Shown here: one piece after another, positions 1 to 10,986 of the stretch
How the letters are laid out: the number at the start of each line of letters is the position of its first letter
How positions within the stretch are numbered: position 1 is the stretch's first letter
Assembly (NCBI RefSeq): GCF_030272615.1
Contig: NC_081406.1
Location: forward strand, 242,413,218 to 242,477,217
Length of the DNA stretch: 64,000 nucleotides
Direction: 5' to 3'
Source of the DNA: Cryptomeria japonica
Lineage: Eukaryota > Streptophyta > Pinopsida > Cupressales > Cupressaceae
The notes under the pieces: generated by a model
What the model was told of the DNA's origin: nothing
The model's input: only the letters and a program-made list of their open reading frames with translations
Database searches by the model: none
Made by a program: the position numbers and the translations under genes

Positions 1-1820
1 AAGGCCTCTTCAACATTTGATGGTTTAGATTTTTTAAGGTCAATCATGAGTGCAACATAGCATGATTGACTTCTTGTTTTCTTATTCTCTTTGAAGATTT
101 CATCAGGTTCCACATTATTTTCTTCAATCATCTTTCTTGCCCATAGTGGTCTTTTCTTGTTAGGATTTTCAGTATTCTCAAAATTAGGTGATTGAAGTTC
201 ATGATTTTCTATGCTATTCTCCCTCTGATTTTGTGGTTAGATCATCTTTTTCACTTAGAGAGATTTTATGAGAAGCATCTTCTTCAAATTTGACATCTCT
301 ACTGATTTCAATAGATCTTCATCCTGGAATATAGACGTTGTATCCTTTAGTGGTTTCACTGTAGCCAACAAATATGTCTTTCTTCCTAGAGAGTTCTAGT
401 TTGGTTCTCTTTTCTTTAGGAACATGAACATGATTTTCTATGCTATTCTCCCTCTGATTTTGTGGTTAGATCATCTTTTGCACTTAGAGAGATTTTATGA
501 GAAGCATCTTCTTCAAATTTGACATCTCTACTGATTTCAATAGATCTTCATCCTAGAATATAGACGTTGTATCCTTTAGTGGTTTCACTGTAGCTAACAA
601 ATATGTCTTTCTTCCTAGAGAGTTCTAGTTTGGTTCTCTTTTCTTAGATGGCTTCAATATGGTTTATTTCCTATAAAGGTTTCTTCAGGTGTTATATTCT
701 CTAGGATTGAATGAGGGCAACTGTTTTGAATGTACACGGTTGTATTTGAGGCTTCAGCCCAAAATGAGATGTAGATTTTGATCATGCATCATGGCTTTAG
801 CGGCTTCGATGATGGTTCTATTTTTTTCTTTATGCTACTCCATTCTGTTGAGGATTATAAGGTACAGTACACTCCCTCTTAATCCCAACAGAAATGCAAA
901 ATTCATTAAATTTTTTAGAGATATATTCACCCCCATTATCTGATCTTGGAGTCTTTATTTTCTTCCCAGTTTGATTTCCCACTAAGGCTTTAAATTCTTT
1001 GAATTTCAATAGTACTTCATTTGATTCTTTGAGTTTTATGAAATAGATCCAAGTTTTCCTAGAGTAATAATCAACAAATATCACGTAATATAAGAATCCC
1101 CCTAGTGATGGTAATGACATTGGACCACACAAATCAGTGTGGACAAGTTCTGGTATAACTTTTTATTTGTGTTCCCTCGAGGGAAAGGACCCTTTTGAGT
1201 TCTTCCCTAGAGAACATCCTTTACAAGTTCCAACATGATCAAATTTTAGATTGGGTAATCCTGTGGTAATATTTCCTATAGAAGGTAGGGCACTAAATAA
1301 AAGATGTCCTAATCTTCTATGCCAAATTTCACTAGAGTTTGATACTTCATGATTTAGTGCTTTCTTTTGAGTATTACATAATTTGTATAAACTACCATCT
1401 TTAGATCCTATAGGAATAGCATTTTAGAATTTTTAGGCCAGAGTAGAACTTTATCTTCATGGAAGGTGACACGATATCCTTAATCAGCTAGTCCTGAAAT
1501 AGAGACCAAATTCCTGTTGATACCTAGTACAAAAAGAATATCTTTCAATTGTAATGTAACTCATGTTCTTAATTGAATTGAACAGGTCCCAATTCCTTCC
1601 ACTGGATAGGTATAATTGTCTACTATTATAACTTCTTCAATTGAGTGGCCTTCAAAGGTTTCGAATTGATCTCTAAATCTGGTTATGTATCGTGATGCTC
1701 CACTATCGATTATCCACATATGTTTGTTTGAGTTTAGTTCGCTTGATAAGGCTAAGAAAAATAGAGGATTCTCTACTTCCTTGACTTCAACTATGGTTGC
1801 TTGATCTTTCTTTCTTTTTG
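1..1820 (-). pseudogene. copia pol fragment: protease, GAG-pre-integrase, integrase, linker
   Basis: Pol would cleave the polyprotein (protease) and insert the cDNA (integrase). The aspartic protease motif IIDSGAS lies near 1687-1712. The GAG-pre-integrase zinc region (WHRRLGH, then CKGCSLGK) lies at about 1200-1345. The integrase core at 830-1150 shows HTDLCGP, a DYYSRKTW segment, SDNGGEY and the NPQQNGVA end of the catalytic triad. An in-frame TAA near 1160 separates the zinc region from the core. Positions 1-645 encode the linker of the FVGYS type and an acidic stretch that normally precedes RT. Domain identity is firm; the reading frame is broken in several places. Confidence 0.88.
201..645 (-). 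repeat. tandem duplication, period 229 bp, inside copia C1 pol
   Basis: The segment starting at 201 recurs almost unchanged from 430. Both copies encode the same FVGYSETTKGYNVY-type linker peptide on the minus strand. They differ at a few positions, and the second copy ends near 645 where the normal integrase C-terminus resumes. It is a post-insertion duplication, not a normal part of the element. Confidence 0.9.
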
Positions 1821-1821
1821 G

Positions 1822-2561
1822 GCAGAACCTGTGAGTGTATCCAAATTTATCACACTTGTAGCATTGAATCTTGGAGAAGTCTCTGCTTTTGTGATTATTT
1901 CATCTCTTATGTTTGAACTTCCTTTTCATCCCTTTGTTGCTTGTATTAGCATGTAGTGCTTGAATTTCTCCCTCTTTATTTGGACCCAATCCTCTTGTAA
2001 TTAGTTGAGATTCTCCTTGAGTGCAATCATTCTTGAGTTGATCAAATTTTGGTAGTGTTGAACGAGCACTAATGCCTTGAATAAAGGATTCCCTACTAGA
2101 TGGTAATCCCTTAAGTGCTATTAGAGATAGCTCCATGTCATCTACATTATTTGCAATAGTTGACAATTGGTCTTTCAACTCTGAAATCCACATGAAATAG
2201 GATGTGATTGTTTCTCCTTTGTTCATGTAGATATGCATTAATTGTTGTTTTAAAGTGAGCAATCTTCTTGCATTATTTATTTCATATGAGTTTTGAATGG
2301 TCTAGAACATATCATAAGTTGTAGTTAGTTTTGAGATGGTTGGAAGAATGTGATCTTTAACATCATCAATTATGATTTTTGTAGTCTTGTTGTTGTGTCT
2401 TTTCCAGGTTGTTTCTCTAATTCGTCTTCAAGCATCTTAGTATCTTCTTCTATGTATGCATCTAGTTCGAGTTCTTGAAGAATTGCTATTATTCAAATTC
2501 TCCATGAGACAAATTTGGATGCGCCTTCGAGTCTATCCTCCACTCTAACACTGTTCACCAT
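1822..2561 (-). pseudogene. gag: copia gag with zinc knuckle
   Basis: The probable start codon is at 2561 (minus), about 85 bp after the PBS. The best-preserved stretch, 2262-1900, reads as a UBN2/retrotransposon gag helical domain, with a YFMWISELKDQL segment and a LKGLPSS turn. It is followed by a CCHC knuckle (CYKCDKFGYTHRFC) at 1863-1822, which would bind the genomic RNA in the virus-like particle. Between 2561 and 2262 the frame is interrupted by stops and frameshifts. The domain and its position next to the PBS make the call secure. Confidence 0.85.
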
Positions 2562-2646
2562 GATTGTTCTTCCTTTGATTCTAAATGCAAGTCTGAATTT
2601 TTTTAGAAAAGAGGTGTCACTATTTTTATTATTTCTCTACCAACCT

Positions 2647-2659
2647 GGCTCTGATACCA
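2647..2659 (-). other. primer-binding site of copia C1
   Basis: On the minus strand it reads TGGTATCAGAGCC, the usual copia PBS complementary to the 3' end of initiator methionine tRNA. It touches the LTR end at 2660. Confidence 0.92.
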
Positions 2660-3129
2660 TGTTAAGGAATATAGATCAGAGATTGAGAAGACAATAGTCT
2701 GATAATATGTAGTAAGAATAGACTTTTGATAAGATCACTGCAATGAATATATTTACCACTGATGTATATATTCAACTCTGTTTATTAACCTTGTATGACA
2801 ACACTGACTGCTTGTTGGATCGTGAAATTGCCACCGTTATTGGTTTCGGTCACCAGCAAGTGTCGATGCCTTTGCATAAATAAAGGGATGAAGATTCATG
2901 TCCATGTAGGGGCATGAATTCTATGTGGCTCATGCCACGTAGAGTCATGACCCTATGGGAACATGACCCTTCATTCATTGTTCACCTTTTATTTGTTAAC
3001 ATAATTAATGGTGCTCAGGCTTACTAACTCCTTCGACTGTCATCGGATAGTGCAATGATGGTAGTCACTATCTATGTCTTTCGACTTCGATAGTTATCAG
3101 GATTATTCTGCTGTAGTAAATCTGTAACA
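2660..3129 (-). repeat. 5' LTR of copia C1
   Basis: The 470-bp segment begins TGTTA and ends TAACA on the plus strand, a perfect 5-bp terminal inverted repeat, and abuts the PBS. The next five bases outside (3130-3134) are TGTCA, the expected half of the target duplication. The matching 3' LTR is outside the window, so the outer end is inferred from the TG...CA rule. Confidence 0.78.
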
Positions 3130-3217
3130 TGTCAATTAATATCTGAAATGATAAATGTGTATAGATATACATGTATATATATATATATACATACACACAC
3201 ACACACACACACATATA

Positions 3218-3252
<35 letters not shown>

Positions 3253-3464
3253 TGCTTGCTTCAATCCGAATGAGGCTACATCCTTAACAGGGGGTGAATC
3301 AGTGATTTTAAACAATTTCTAACTATGTGTGTGCAACCGGTAAAGTAAGCAAAGCACTAATCAACAATCACACACAAGAATGCATCACACAATTAATATA
3401 TGAAATGATAAATGTGTATAGATATATACACACACACATATATGTGTGTGTGTGTGTGTGTGTC

Positions 3465-3541
<77 letters not shown>

Positions 3542-3751
3542 ATATATATTTATATATATGTGTGTGTGTGTGTGTGTGTATATAGATATATATGTATATG
3601 TATGTATATATGTCTTGCTTCAATCCGAATGAGGCTACATCCTTAACAGGGGGGTGAATCAGTGATTTTAAACAATTTCTAACTATGTGTGTGCAACCAG
3701 TAAAGTAAGAAAAGCAATAATCAACAATCACACACAAGAATGCATCACACA
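3130..3751. repeat. duplicated block with AC/TG microsatellite
   Basis: A unit of flank, dinucleotide tract and about 135 bp of LTR end occurs twice in tandem, at about 3133-3391 and 3390-3751. The tract is about 60 bp of AC then TG in the first copy and about 185 bp in the second, mixed with TATA-type steps. ORFs through the tract are repeat artefacts and encode nothing credible. Confidence 0.88.
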
Positions 3752-5436
3752 ACACCAGATGTATGAGGAAAACCCAATGTGGGAAAAACCTCGGTGATAA
3801 ATATTGTTGGAGTCTACTGCTCCAATCCAGCCTCCCAGTAAAACAACAATATTACAAAGATTTAGGGCACCAACCCTAGCGTCGAGCACCAACTCAATGA
3901 AATACAATGAAATACAAACTTATTAAAATGAAAGCACTTTATTACAAATAGATTTTGTAACACCTCCAATGGATACACTCCACCAGTTATTTTGTCTCAG
4001 TGCTTCTTTTGCTACCAGTTCACTATTCACTCACTCTGACCCCTTACTGGTCAGCCTCTATCTTTCCTAATTTCCTCAAATTCTTACTCAGCACTTTATT
4101 CCTTTGTGATGCCTTCTCACCGGTTCAAACATTGTCAATTCACTTCATCGATAACTATGTGACCACTCACTAGTGACTCTATCTCTTATCGATTAAGCTC
4201 CTCTTATCAGTTAAATCATTTTACCAGTTCTCCCTTCAACACTTGGTCACTCTGATCTTCTACATTTTACACTTGGACTAATTCTTCTCTCACACTCACA
4301 CTCTATACTTCTGCATCTAGCATCATCAACTCATGTCTTTAATTTGTATATTTATGCTTGGGCTTTCCTACCAAAATGGAGATTCAAACTTCACGCCCTA
4401 GGGTATTCTCCACAAACCACAAGGCATATCAAATCAGATCGGATCTTGCCTCTAGGATTGATAGCCTTCAACAAATCTCCCATCATGGCCATTACTCATC
4501 CTTTCAGTATGTGGTTTCTATTTTTGGAAATCATGACCATTCTTTCTATCCATCACAATAAATATTTTAGCAGTTTCCTTCTCCAAGTCAACGGGATGAT
4601 CAAGTGTCTTGCTTTGATAAACTCACCAAGAGTCATCCTTCGATCTCCCTCAAGCCACAATCCTCTCCAACTCATCTCATGATTTTAAAGGTTTTCATTT
4701 AATGTCGACCAACTCTGCAACTACCTCGTTGAAGCACTCTTCACTGACTATTGTACTTTTTCCACCTAGAGTCCATGTGTGTCCTTTATCGACATCCACC
4801 TCAACTCACTATGTCGGTTTGGGATCAGCCATCAACCAAAAACACACTACCGGTATTCCATCTATACTACCAATCTTCTTACCCTACCGATTATACAACA
4901 ATCAGTTAACTTTTGAGCCATACTCTTCTCTGTTATGTCGACTGGATCACATTAGCCTAGTCACCAAACTTGCCAACTCACAACAGGTATCCAGGGTGAG
5001 TCATTGTGTCCATCTCTTCTACACTTTGTTGCATACCGGTATCCCTATTTACTACTTGACTCTTCTCTTACCTTCATACTGATAACATACATGATAACAT
5101 CATGTCATTATTCTTCAACTATCTATCATACACCAATCTCCATCTATATCTAGGTTGGTATACTTATTGTTCACTATACACCTCCTTGCAAATCCGTGGT
5201 CATTGTCCTTATGTTGACCCTTTGCTTGCTTACTAGTAGATAATGCTTCTACCTACATACCGATTGAATATATCGGTCTTACCTTTGTTGTCTCTTTACT
5301 TATGAATGCTTATTGGTGAACATCTATACTGATAACCTCTCCTTCTTGTATCTTGCATGCACCTTGTATACCGGTAGCCATCCATATCAGTGACATATTA
5401 TACATACCAGTTGACATCAATGACAACACAATTCCA
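3616..5436 (-). repeat. copia-like LTR, minus strand
   Basis: The minus-strand start (near 5436-5405) matches the start of the C2 LTR in the words TTGTCATTGATGTCAA and a following CCGGT/CAGGTATG-like segment. The end near 3650-3770 carries two motifs found at the ends of C2 and 34303 LTRs: a CCGAGG/CCGTGG-TTTTTCCC box and CTGATTCACCCCC. It has no PBS or coding sequence next to it, so it is a solo LTR or the remnant of an element. It interrupts the RT of gypsy G0 at 5437. ORFs within it are chance. Confidence 0.7.
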
Positions 5437-7438
5437 ATAGGTTATAGTCATGGAAACCATCCATGAGTGATAGCATTTCATTTCCAGTAGTGAGGTCTAC
5501 AATTATGTCTATGTTGGGAAGTAGTAAGTCATTCTTGGGACAAGCCTTGTTCAAATCCATGAAATCTATACAGATTCTTATGCCCCCAACAGGTTTAGTC
5601 ACTATTACCAAGTTTTATATCCATTTTGCATAGTCTATGGGCCTTAAGAATCCCTCATCTAGCAACTTTTCTACTTCCATCTTTAGTAGCAAAGCAATAT
5701 GTGGATGCATCTTACAGAGTTTTTGTTTATATAGCTTTATCCTTGGCAATAGTGGTAAATGATGCAGTACTAGTTCTAGATCCAGTTCTAGCATGTTAGC
5801 ATATGACCATGTGAAGTTTATTGGTCTTTGTTTGAAGAACTAAACAAACTTTTCTTTTTCATCATGGTTCAAAGACTCGACTGAGTGCATTTTATGTATA
5901 ACTTCACCTTCTCCTATGTTGAGTTCTTCAGTTTTCTCTACTAGCAATGTTGATTGTTCCTGGATTATTAGAAGATCATCCAGTTTTCTTTTGGTTGTAT
6001 TTTCTATTTCATCCAAGTCTTTCGGAGTAGAGGAGGAGCTTGCTTCTCAAAAATATGTTGTCCTATCTAGGTCTATTACAAATCCAACTTTATGATCATC
6101 ATATGGAAATCCATCTTGTGCACCCAAGAACTCTGCTATTGCTTCAACATTTTTGAACCAATCAAGATGTGGTTGTCCCTCTTGGCCCCAGTCTATCAAA
6201 TACGGATATACAAGATAGAGGTCATTATCCTCATCGAAAGAAGGTGTTGTTGATATCATGCAATCTCGACTATCATAATAATATTTTAATGAATTTGGAT
6301 CTAGTTATTTATCTTTAATACTAACATCAATAGGTAGTTGATGGTCATAAGATTTTTCTATTGTATATGTGCTATAGCTATGAAGAGAGGAATTCATAAT
6401 CATGGGAATCAATTATTGTTTCCACATATGTGTAGATGCCTAATCCTTCTTCATACGGTTCATCAATTTCCTCAATAGGAGAAAGAGAAATTTTTGTAGT
6501 GTTTATGATGAGTGGAATATTCGCATAACTTGTTGACCCTACTTTTGTTATTGAGCCATTATTTATCCCTTTGATGAGAGATTATGTTCGTCTAATAGTT
6601 GTATCATTGGTTGGTATTATATTGGTTTCCATTGATGGACTTAGATAGGATGATAATGTGAACCAAGTATTAGATTCATTTTCCAGTGCTATACCTATTT
6701 TTGTTACCAAATTGGCATGTGATGATGGTGCACACACAATCATTGATAAGTTTATATGTGTAGAAGATTCTAGATTGGTGATTTCATTTGTAGATTGTTG
6801 TATTATTGGAGTTGGCATGTTTAGCACTATTGGGCTATCTATGTGATGTTTTGATCTCCTTACTATGTTGCTATATCCCAAACATTGATTCTTTGGGTTT
6901 TCAGATGGTAGTATGGGTTCCATGATCCCTTTAGCATGTGTCCCCAATCCTATTGCACTATTGTAACTATGTTTCTGCAACATCCTAAATCCATTTCCAT
7001 ATTTATCTAAAGGGAGTTTTATTACATGATAGTCTTCTTCATCTTTGTATAACCATTTGTTCACATCTTCATCTAAGGATTCTTTTGTAAGTCTCCCCAT
7101 CGAACAAATGAACAAGAGTCTAAATATTTGACTATTTCTTTCCCTTTGTCTTGTCTTGTTGGATTATATAGAGACCTCCCAAAAGACCTTAGGGAGTGAT
7201 ATAAATTGCCAACAACTGGTGTGTCTAAAATGGAATACTCGCCACATCCTACTTCTTTGATTTGCAAAGGAGGTGCAATAGATTTATGAGATGCAGATGT
7301 TTGTGTATTTGTGATTGTCAATGTTTCCAATTGTGATGTGATCGGAGTTGGTTGACTCATGGTAAATTTATTATCAACACTTTCCCTCAAATAATTGCAA
7401 TGTTGGAAAGAGCCTCGATCACCATGTATTATTATCTT
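5437..7438 (-). pseudogene. pol: gypsy G0 pol: G-patch, spacer, RT N-terminus
   Basis: Reading leftward from 7438: an acidic spacer after the protease; a G-patch-like segment near 7010-6910 (YGNGFRMLQKHSYNS...LGTHAKGI); an acidic linker containing YPYLIDWGQEG near 6190; and RT motifs from about 5960 (EKLLDEGFLRPIDY, then DLNKACPKNDLLLPN at 5560-5520, MLSLMDGF at 5465). The RT stops at the LTR boundary before the catalytic YxDD would appear. Stops interrupt the frame near 6045, 5840 and 5615. It would have copied the element RNA into DNA. The RT identity is clear. Confidence 0.85.
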
Positions 7439-8583
7439 TGTATACACATAAAATTGGCTATGAGCAATTAAATAAATATTTATATTTATTTAATGATTTT
7501 TTTTATTAAATAATTAATTTGAAAAGATTAATTTATTTAATTCATTAGTATTAAATATTCTTCTATTAATTAAACTGATTTGAAACATTTAATTAAGTAA
7601 TTCATTATCGCCCTTTCTTCTAAGCCAAATAATTAAATATTTAATATTTAATTGTCATTCCTTGTCATATTTGTGCACTATTCACTATCATATAGTTCCA
7701 TTATTAAATAATTTTATAATTATTTAATTACCACTTTCTAACTCACCTCATCTCCACATCATCTCCACCTTTGCCAACTCATCCATCATGTGGCTAATTT
7801 AAATCAATAAAATCAAATAAAAATAAATCATTTATGAGTCACTTATCTTCAACTCCCATATTCATGAATAAAATATGTACATGCACATAATCTTTGAAAC
7901 CTCCCTATTTTTGCTCCAACACTCCTATATTCTTGGAGGAGGTTTTGTCCACCTAACCCTAGTCCATCTCCACTTGTCCCTCCATTCCTAAATATTCTCC
8001 AACCAATCCTAGATTCTCTCAGTCTTCCCCTCAGTCAAGGTGAGATGAGTGACATTTGTCTTCTCCTTCCCCCTTTCTCTCAACCTTTAGCCTTTTGCTT
8101 ATAGCCATCCAAAAACCAAGATTTAATCATGACTATTGTTCTCTATCAACTAAGCTTATGGACTCAAAAATTTATAAATAGACGTCTCCTAAGCCATTTT
8201 TGAAACTAATATCTAATCTTATAGTTAATTAGGATTCTTAATCTTTGCATCCGTGAGTTCATTTGTCTAAGCATTTTAGAGTTGTTGAGAAAATTAGCAT
8301 AAATCATTTTCATAGCATAGCTTTTCATATCACATCATTTATTAGTCCATTCCACAGTAGCCATCTTGGAAGCTACTAGTGTTTGTCTGAGAGAAAATCA
8401 TCTACAACCAAGAACAATGGGGCTAGGACACAATGAGACATAATCCATAAAGGTATAATCATTTTATTTGCTTTATTTCATGTTATTTCATTGGTTGAAG
8501 CTTAAGTTCCTATAGTTTTATATTTTGATGATGGACTAACAAGTTGCAGGTTAACTTTTGAGGTGAAAACTTAAGTCGATACA
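7439..8583 (+). repeat. 5' LTR of gypsy G1
   Basis: It starts TGTATACACATAAAATTGGC and ends ...GATACA just before the PBS, 1145 bp. The first half is matched by 32834-33408 with many small differences, so the insertion is not recent. The U3 is AT-rich and a TATA box lies at 8173. Confidence 0.85.
8173..8180 (+). promoter_or_regulatory. TATA box in G1 LTR
   Basis: TATAAATA, 410 bp before the LTR end, in the position expected for the U3/R promoter of the element. Confidence 0.55.
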
Positions 8584-8587
8584 TTTT

Positions 8588-8606
8588 TGGCACCCACCGT
8601 GGGGCC
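8588..8606 (+). other. primer-binding site of gypsy G1
   Basis: TGGCACCCACCGTGGGGCC begins four bases after the LTR end. It closely resembles the TGGCGCCCACCGTGGGG-type PBS of Tat-like plant gypsy elements, with one C-to-A change. The tRNA identity is not certain. Confidence 0.8.
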
Positions 8607-8690
8607 CAAGCCTCACACATCTTCTTCTAATATCCTATCTAATTCTTGAATTAACACATTTGTAAGCTCATTTCACGCATGTGTGAAATT

Positions 8691-8945
8691 GGGTATCGCT
8701 TTTACTGCATAGGTTAGCGCTTTTACTGCCTAGTTTACCATTTTTATTTCTCAGGTTAGCATTTTTATTGCATAGGTTAGTGATGTTATTGCTCAGGTTA
8801 TTGCTTATAATACGTAGGTTAGCGCTTATTCTTGTGAAATCACGCATTTATTACATAGGACGGTGCTTTTATAATGCAGGTTAACACTTTTATTTTGTAA
8901 GGTAGCACTTATGTTTTGCAGGATAGCGCATTTACTGTTTTAGCA
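8691..8945 (+). repeat. leader array 1 of G1, about 11 units of 21-22 bp
   Basis: Units of the form AGGTTAGCGCTTTTATTGCAT follow one another with many substitutions. One unit is longer (about 41 bp) and probably a fusion of two degenerate copies. Confidence 0.85.
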
Positions 8946-10045
8946 TTTTCATTCCCATTATCTACAAAATTTGAAATTTAATAATCTGTCAGCTAACAAA
9001 TCTTTGTAGGTTTGACTATCCAAGACTCAATTTTTGCAAACTACTGACTTGTGAGCATGCAAGTTTTATCTTGAGCAATTTTGATGCATTTTCTAACTTA
9101 GTCTAACTAGGAGTTCTTTTGCAAAGTAAAAGATCATACATCTTTCATCTAGCTTAACTAAAGGGTTAATGAATAACATGCAAACTTGCATTATGTGTTT
9201 TCAGTAAGGTAGTTGCACATAGATGATCTAAAGGTTAAAAAGAATCATTGTTTACCGTGTTTGCTTAAAATTAGTAGGTGATTATTCTCTCACCCTAATA
9301 TGGTAATCAGAAAGCTAGACCTAATTTTATCTTATGTGTTACCTTTAGAAGGTCTGCCTTCCTGAGCTGTCTTGAGGGGGGCAGTCAGAGAGTAATGAAC
9401 CAAGTGGAAATGGGCTAATATCGAGTCCTTCTGATCCACTTTAAATAAATCATGTCTATGATGAAATTCATGGGCAACATATGCTGATTATTTCATACTG
9501 ACACTATGTTTCCCCATAAACCCTATAGAGTGCAACCTCTATAGGTTGGGAGCCTTCAGATATTTATAGATTGTAAGGTGATGCATGTATGGCCACATGA
9601 CTAGAAGCCCTTACTAAAAATCATCTTGTCTATTTGCCAAAATTCTTCTAATTTTTGGCACAAGAGGTCGGACCTCTAAAGAGGCTCACACACATGGTTC
9701 CTAGTAGAGATATGTAGTTTTCCATAGGAAGTTTTCATGGACACTGGTGCTTGGTTTCCTTGGAGAAGTGAGTATCTAGGGTGGAGCCAATGGGGTCAAG
9801 CACCTAAATATCTGCACTAAAAGTGTAACCTCGGGAGAAACCCAATATGAGATTCAACAATTATTGTCTCGACTTGCCATAGGACTTGTGCTTGTTTGTG
9901 CACTTTGATTTTTCAAACATTGTGTCTTTTATGTCTGCAAAATGTTCTCAAAATGGTCAAAATTTTGAAAAATTATCATCTTAAAATGAGTCAAAAATCT
10001 AATAACTTGCTGGCAAACTGAAAAATTTAATCAAAATTAGTGAGA

Positions 10046-10290
10046 ATCACACTTTTACAGTGGAGAGCAGCACTTTTGCATGTTAAGACAATGCTTTTAC
10101 TCAATGCTACAACACATTTGAGTCATAGGATCACACATTTGTCAAATTGAACAACACTTTTGCAACAAAAACATCGCATTTGAAACCTAGGTTTGTGCTT
10201 TTACAGCTATAGAGCAATGCTTTTATTCAATAGTACAGTGCATTTGTTACACAGGACAACGCTTGTATTTGATAGGATGGCACATTTCTT
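10046..10290 (+). repeat. leader array 2 of G1, about 21-bp degenerate units
   Basis: About twelve units share a CGCTTTTAC / CACATTTG core preceded by AGGA or AGAG and a variable tail. It looks like a diverged relative of array 1, 1.1 kb downstream. Confidence 0.7.
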
Positions 10291-10986
10291 CCAGCGCATC
10301 TGTAATAGTGACCCTTTTCCCATATCAGATAAAAATTTCAACATTAGTTTCAAATACCTTTTTTCGAGGAGATTCATTTTCAACTGGCATAAATTTTCAA
10401 ACTAGTCAAACAATCAGGTAAATAGATCATTTCCAAAGGTTTTCATAAGCATAAACATTCAACAAGATATGGTTCAACTATCTCAAGTGTAAAATCATCA
10501 TCATTATTAGTTTCTTATCAAGATACATCAAATCCTTTATCACGAAACTAGATCATATCAACCTTTGTTCATTATCTTGGATATATCATTCCTATTCAGA
10601 CCTAGGTTATATCAAAATCAAAATTGCACTCACTTTGGAATCAAACAACTTGAAAATCATTATAAGCTTATATGAATTTTTTATATCACCTTGAGAAAAG
10701 GAAACCTAGTTATAAGGCTATCTTGAAGAAGATATTCTTATACATCAACCACAAAATTTTGTTAAAGCATTGCACATTCCTACACCATTTTCGTAACTAT
10801 CTATGTGGTTACGGAATAGAGTTTGATGAAGAAACTTTGCAAGCACGTATTAATAAACAAAGAGACGCCTTATCTCAATGCACTAATAGGGGTGGTAAAA
10901 TCAACTTAGCTTATCTTCCTAAACTAGTGCTCACCTATTGAGTTGCATCTAGAAAACAAAACTTATGAAGTTTTCAAATCAATCAT

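Larger units (their letters stand above)
1..3129 (-). mobile_element. Ty1/copia retrotransposon C1, partial (5' LTR to integrase/RT linker)
   Basis: Read on the minus strand, the order is LTR (3129-2660), PBS, gag, zinc knuckle, protease, GAG-pre-integrase, integrase and the linker before RT. The window edge cuts it just before RT, so RT, RNase H and the 3' LTR would lie to the left. Protease ahead of integrase and integrase ahead of RT is the copia order. Several frameshifts and stops, plus a tandem duplication in pol, show the copy is dead. Confidence 0.9.
8608..10986 (+). other. long leader of gypsy G1 with two repeat arrays
   Basis: There is no convincing ORF between the PBS and gag. It contains two degenerate arrays (8691-8945 and 10046-10290) and, between them, ordinary sequence. 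A segment near 9770-9800 (GTGGAGCCAATGG) is shared with the leader of G0 on the other strand near 40945. A short ORF at 10672-10941 lies just before gag; it is uncharacterised and may be a leader ORF or chance. Confidence 0.7.

Noticed and set aside
3327..3755. ORFs of 66-120 codons on both strands, rich in Cys/Val/Tyr or His/Thr
   Set aside because: They are translations of the AC/TG microsatellite and carry no protein signal.
4344..5082. Several plus-strand ORFs of 60-126 codons
   Set aside because: They lie within the minus-strand LTR at 3616-5436, overlap in different frames and show no motif.
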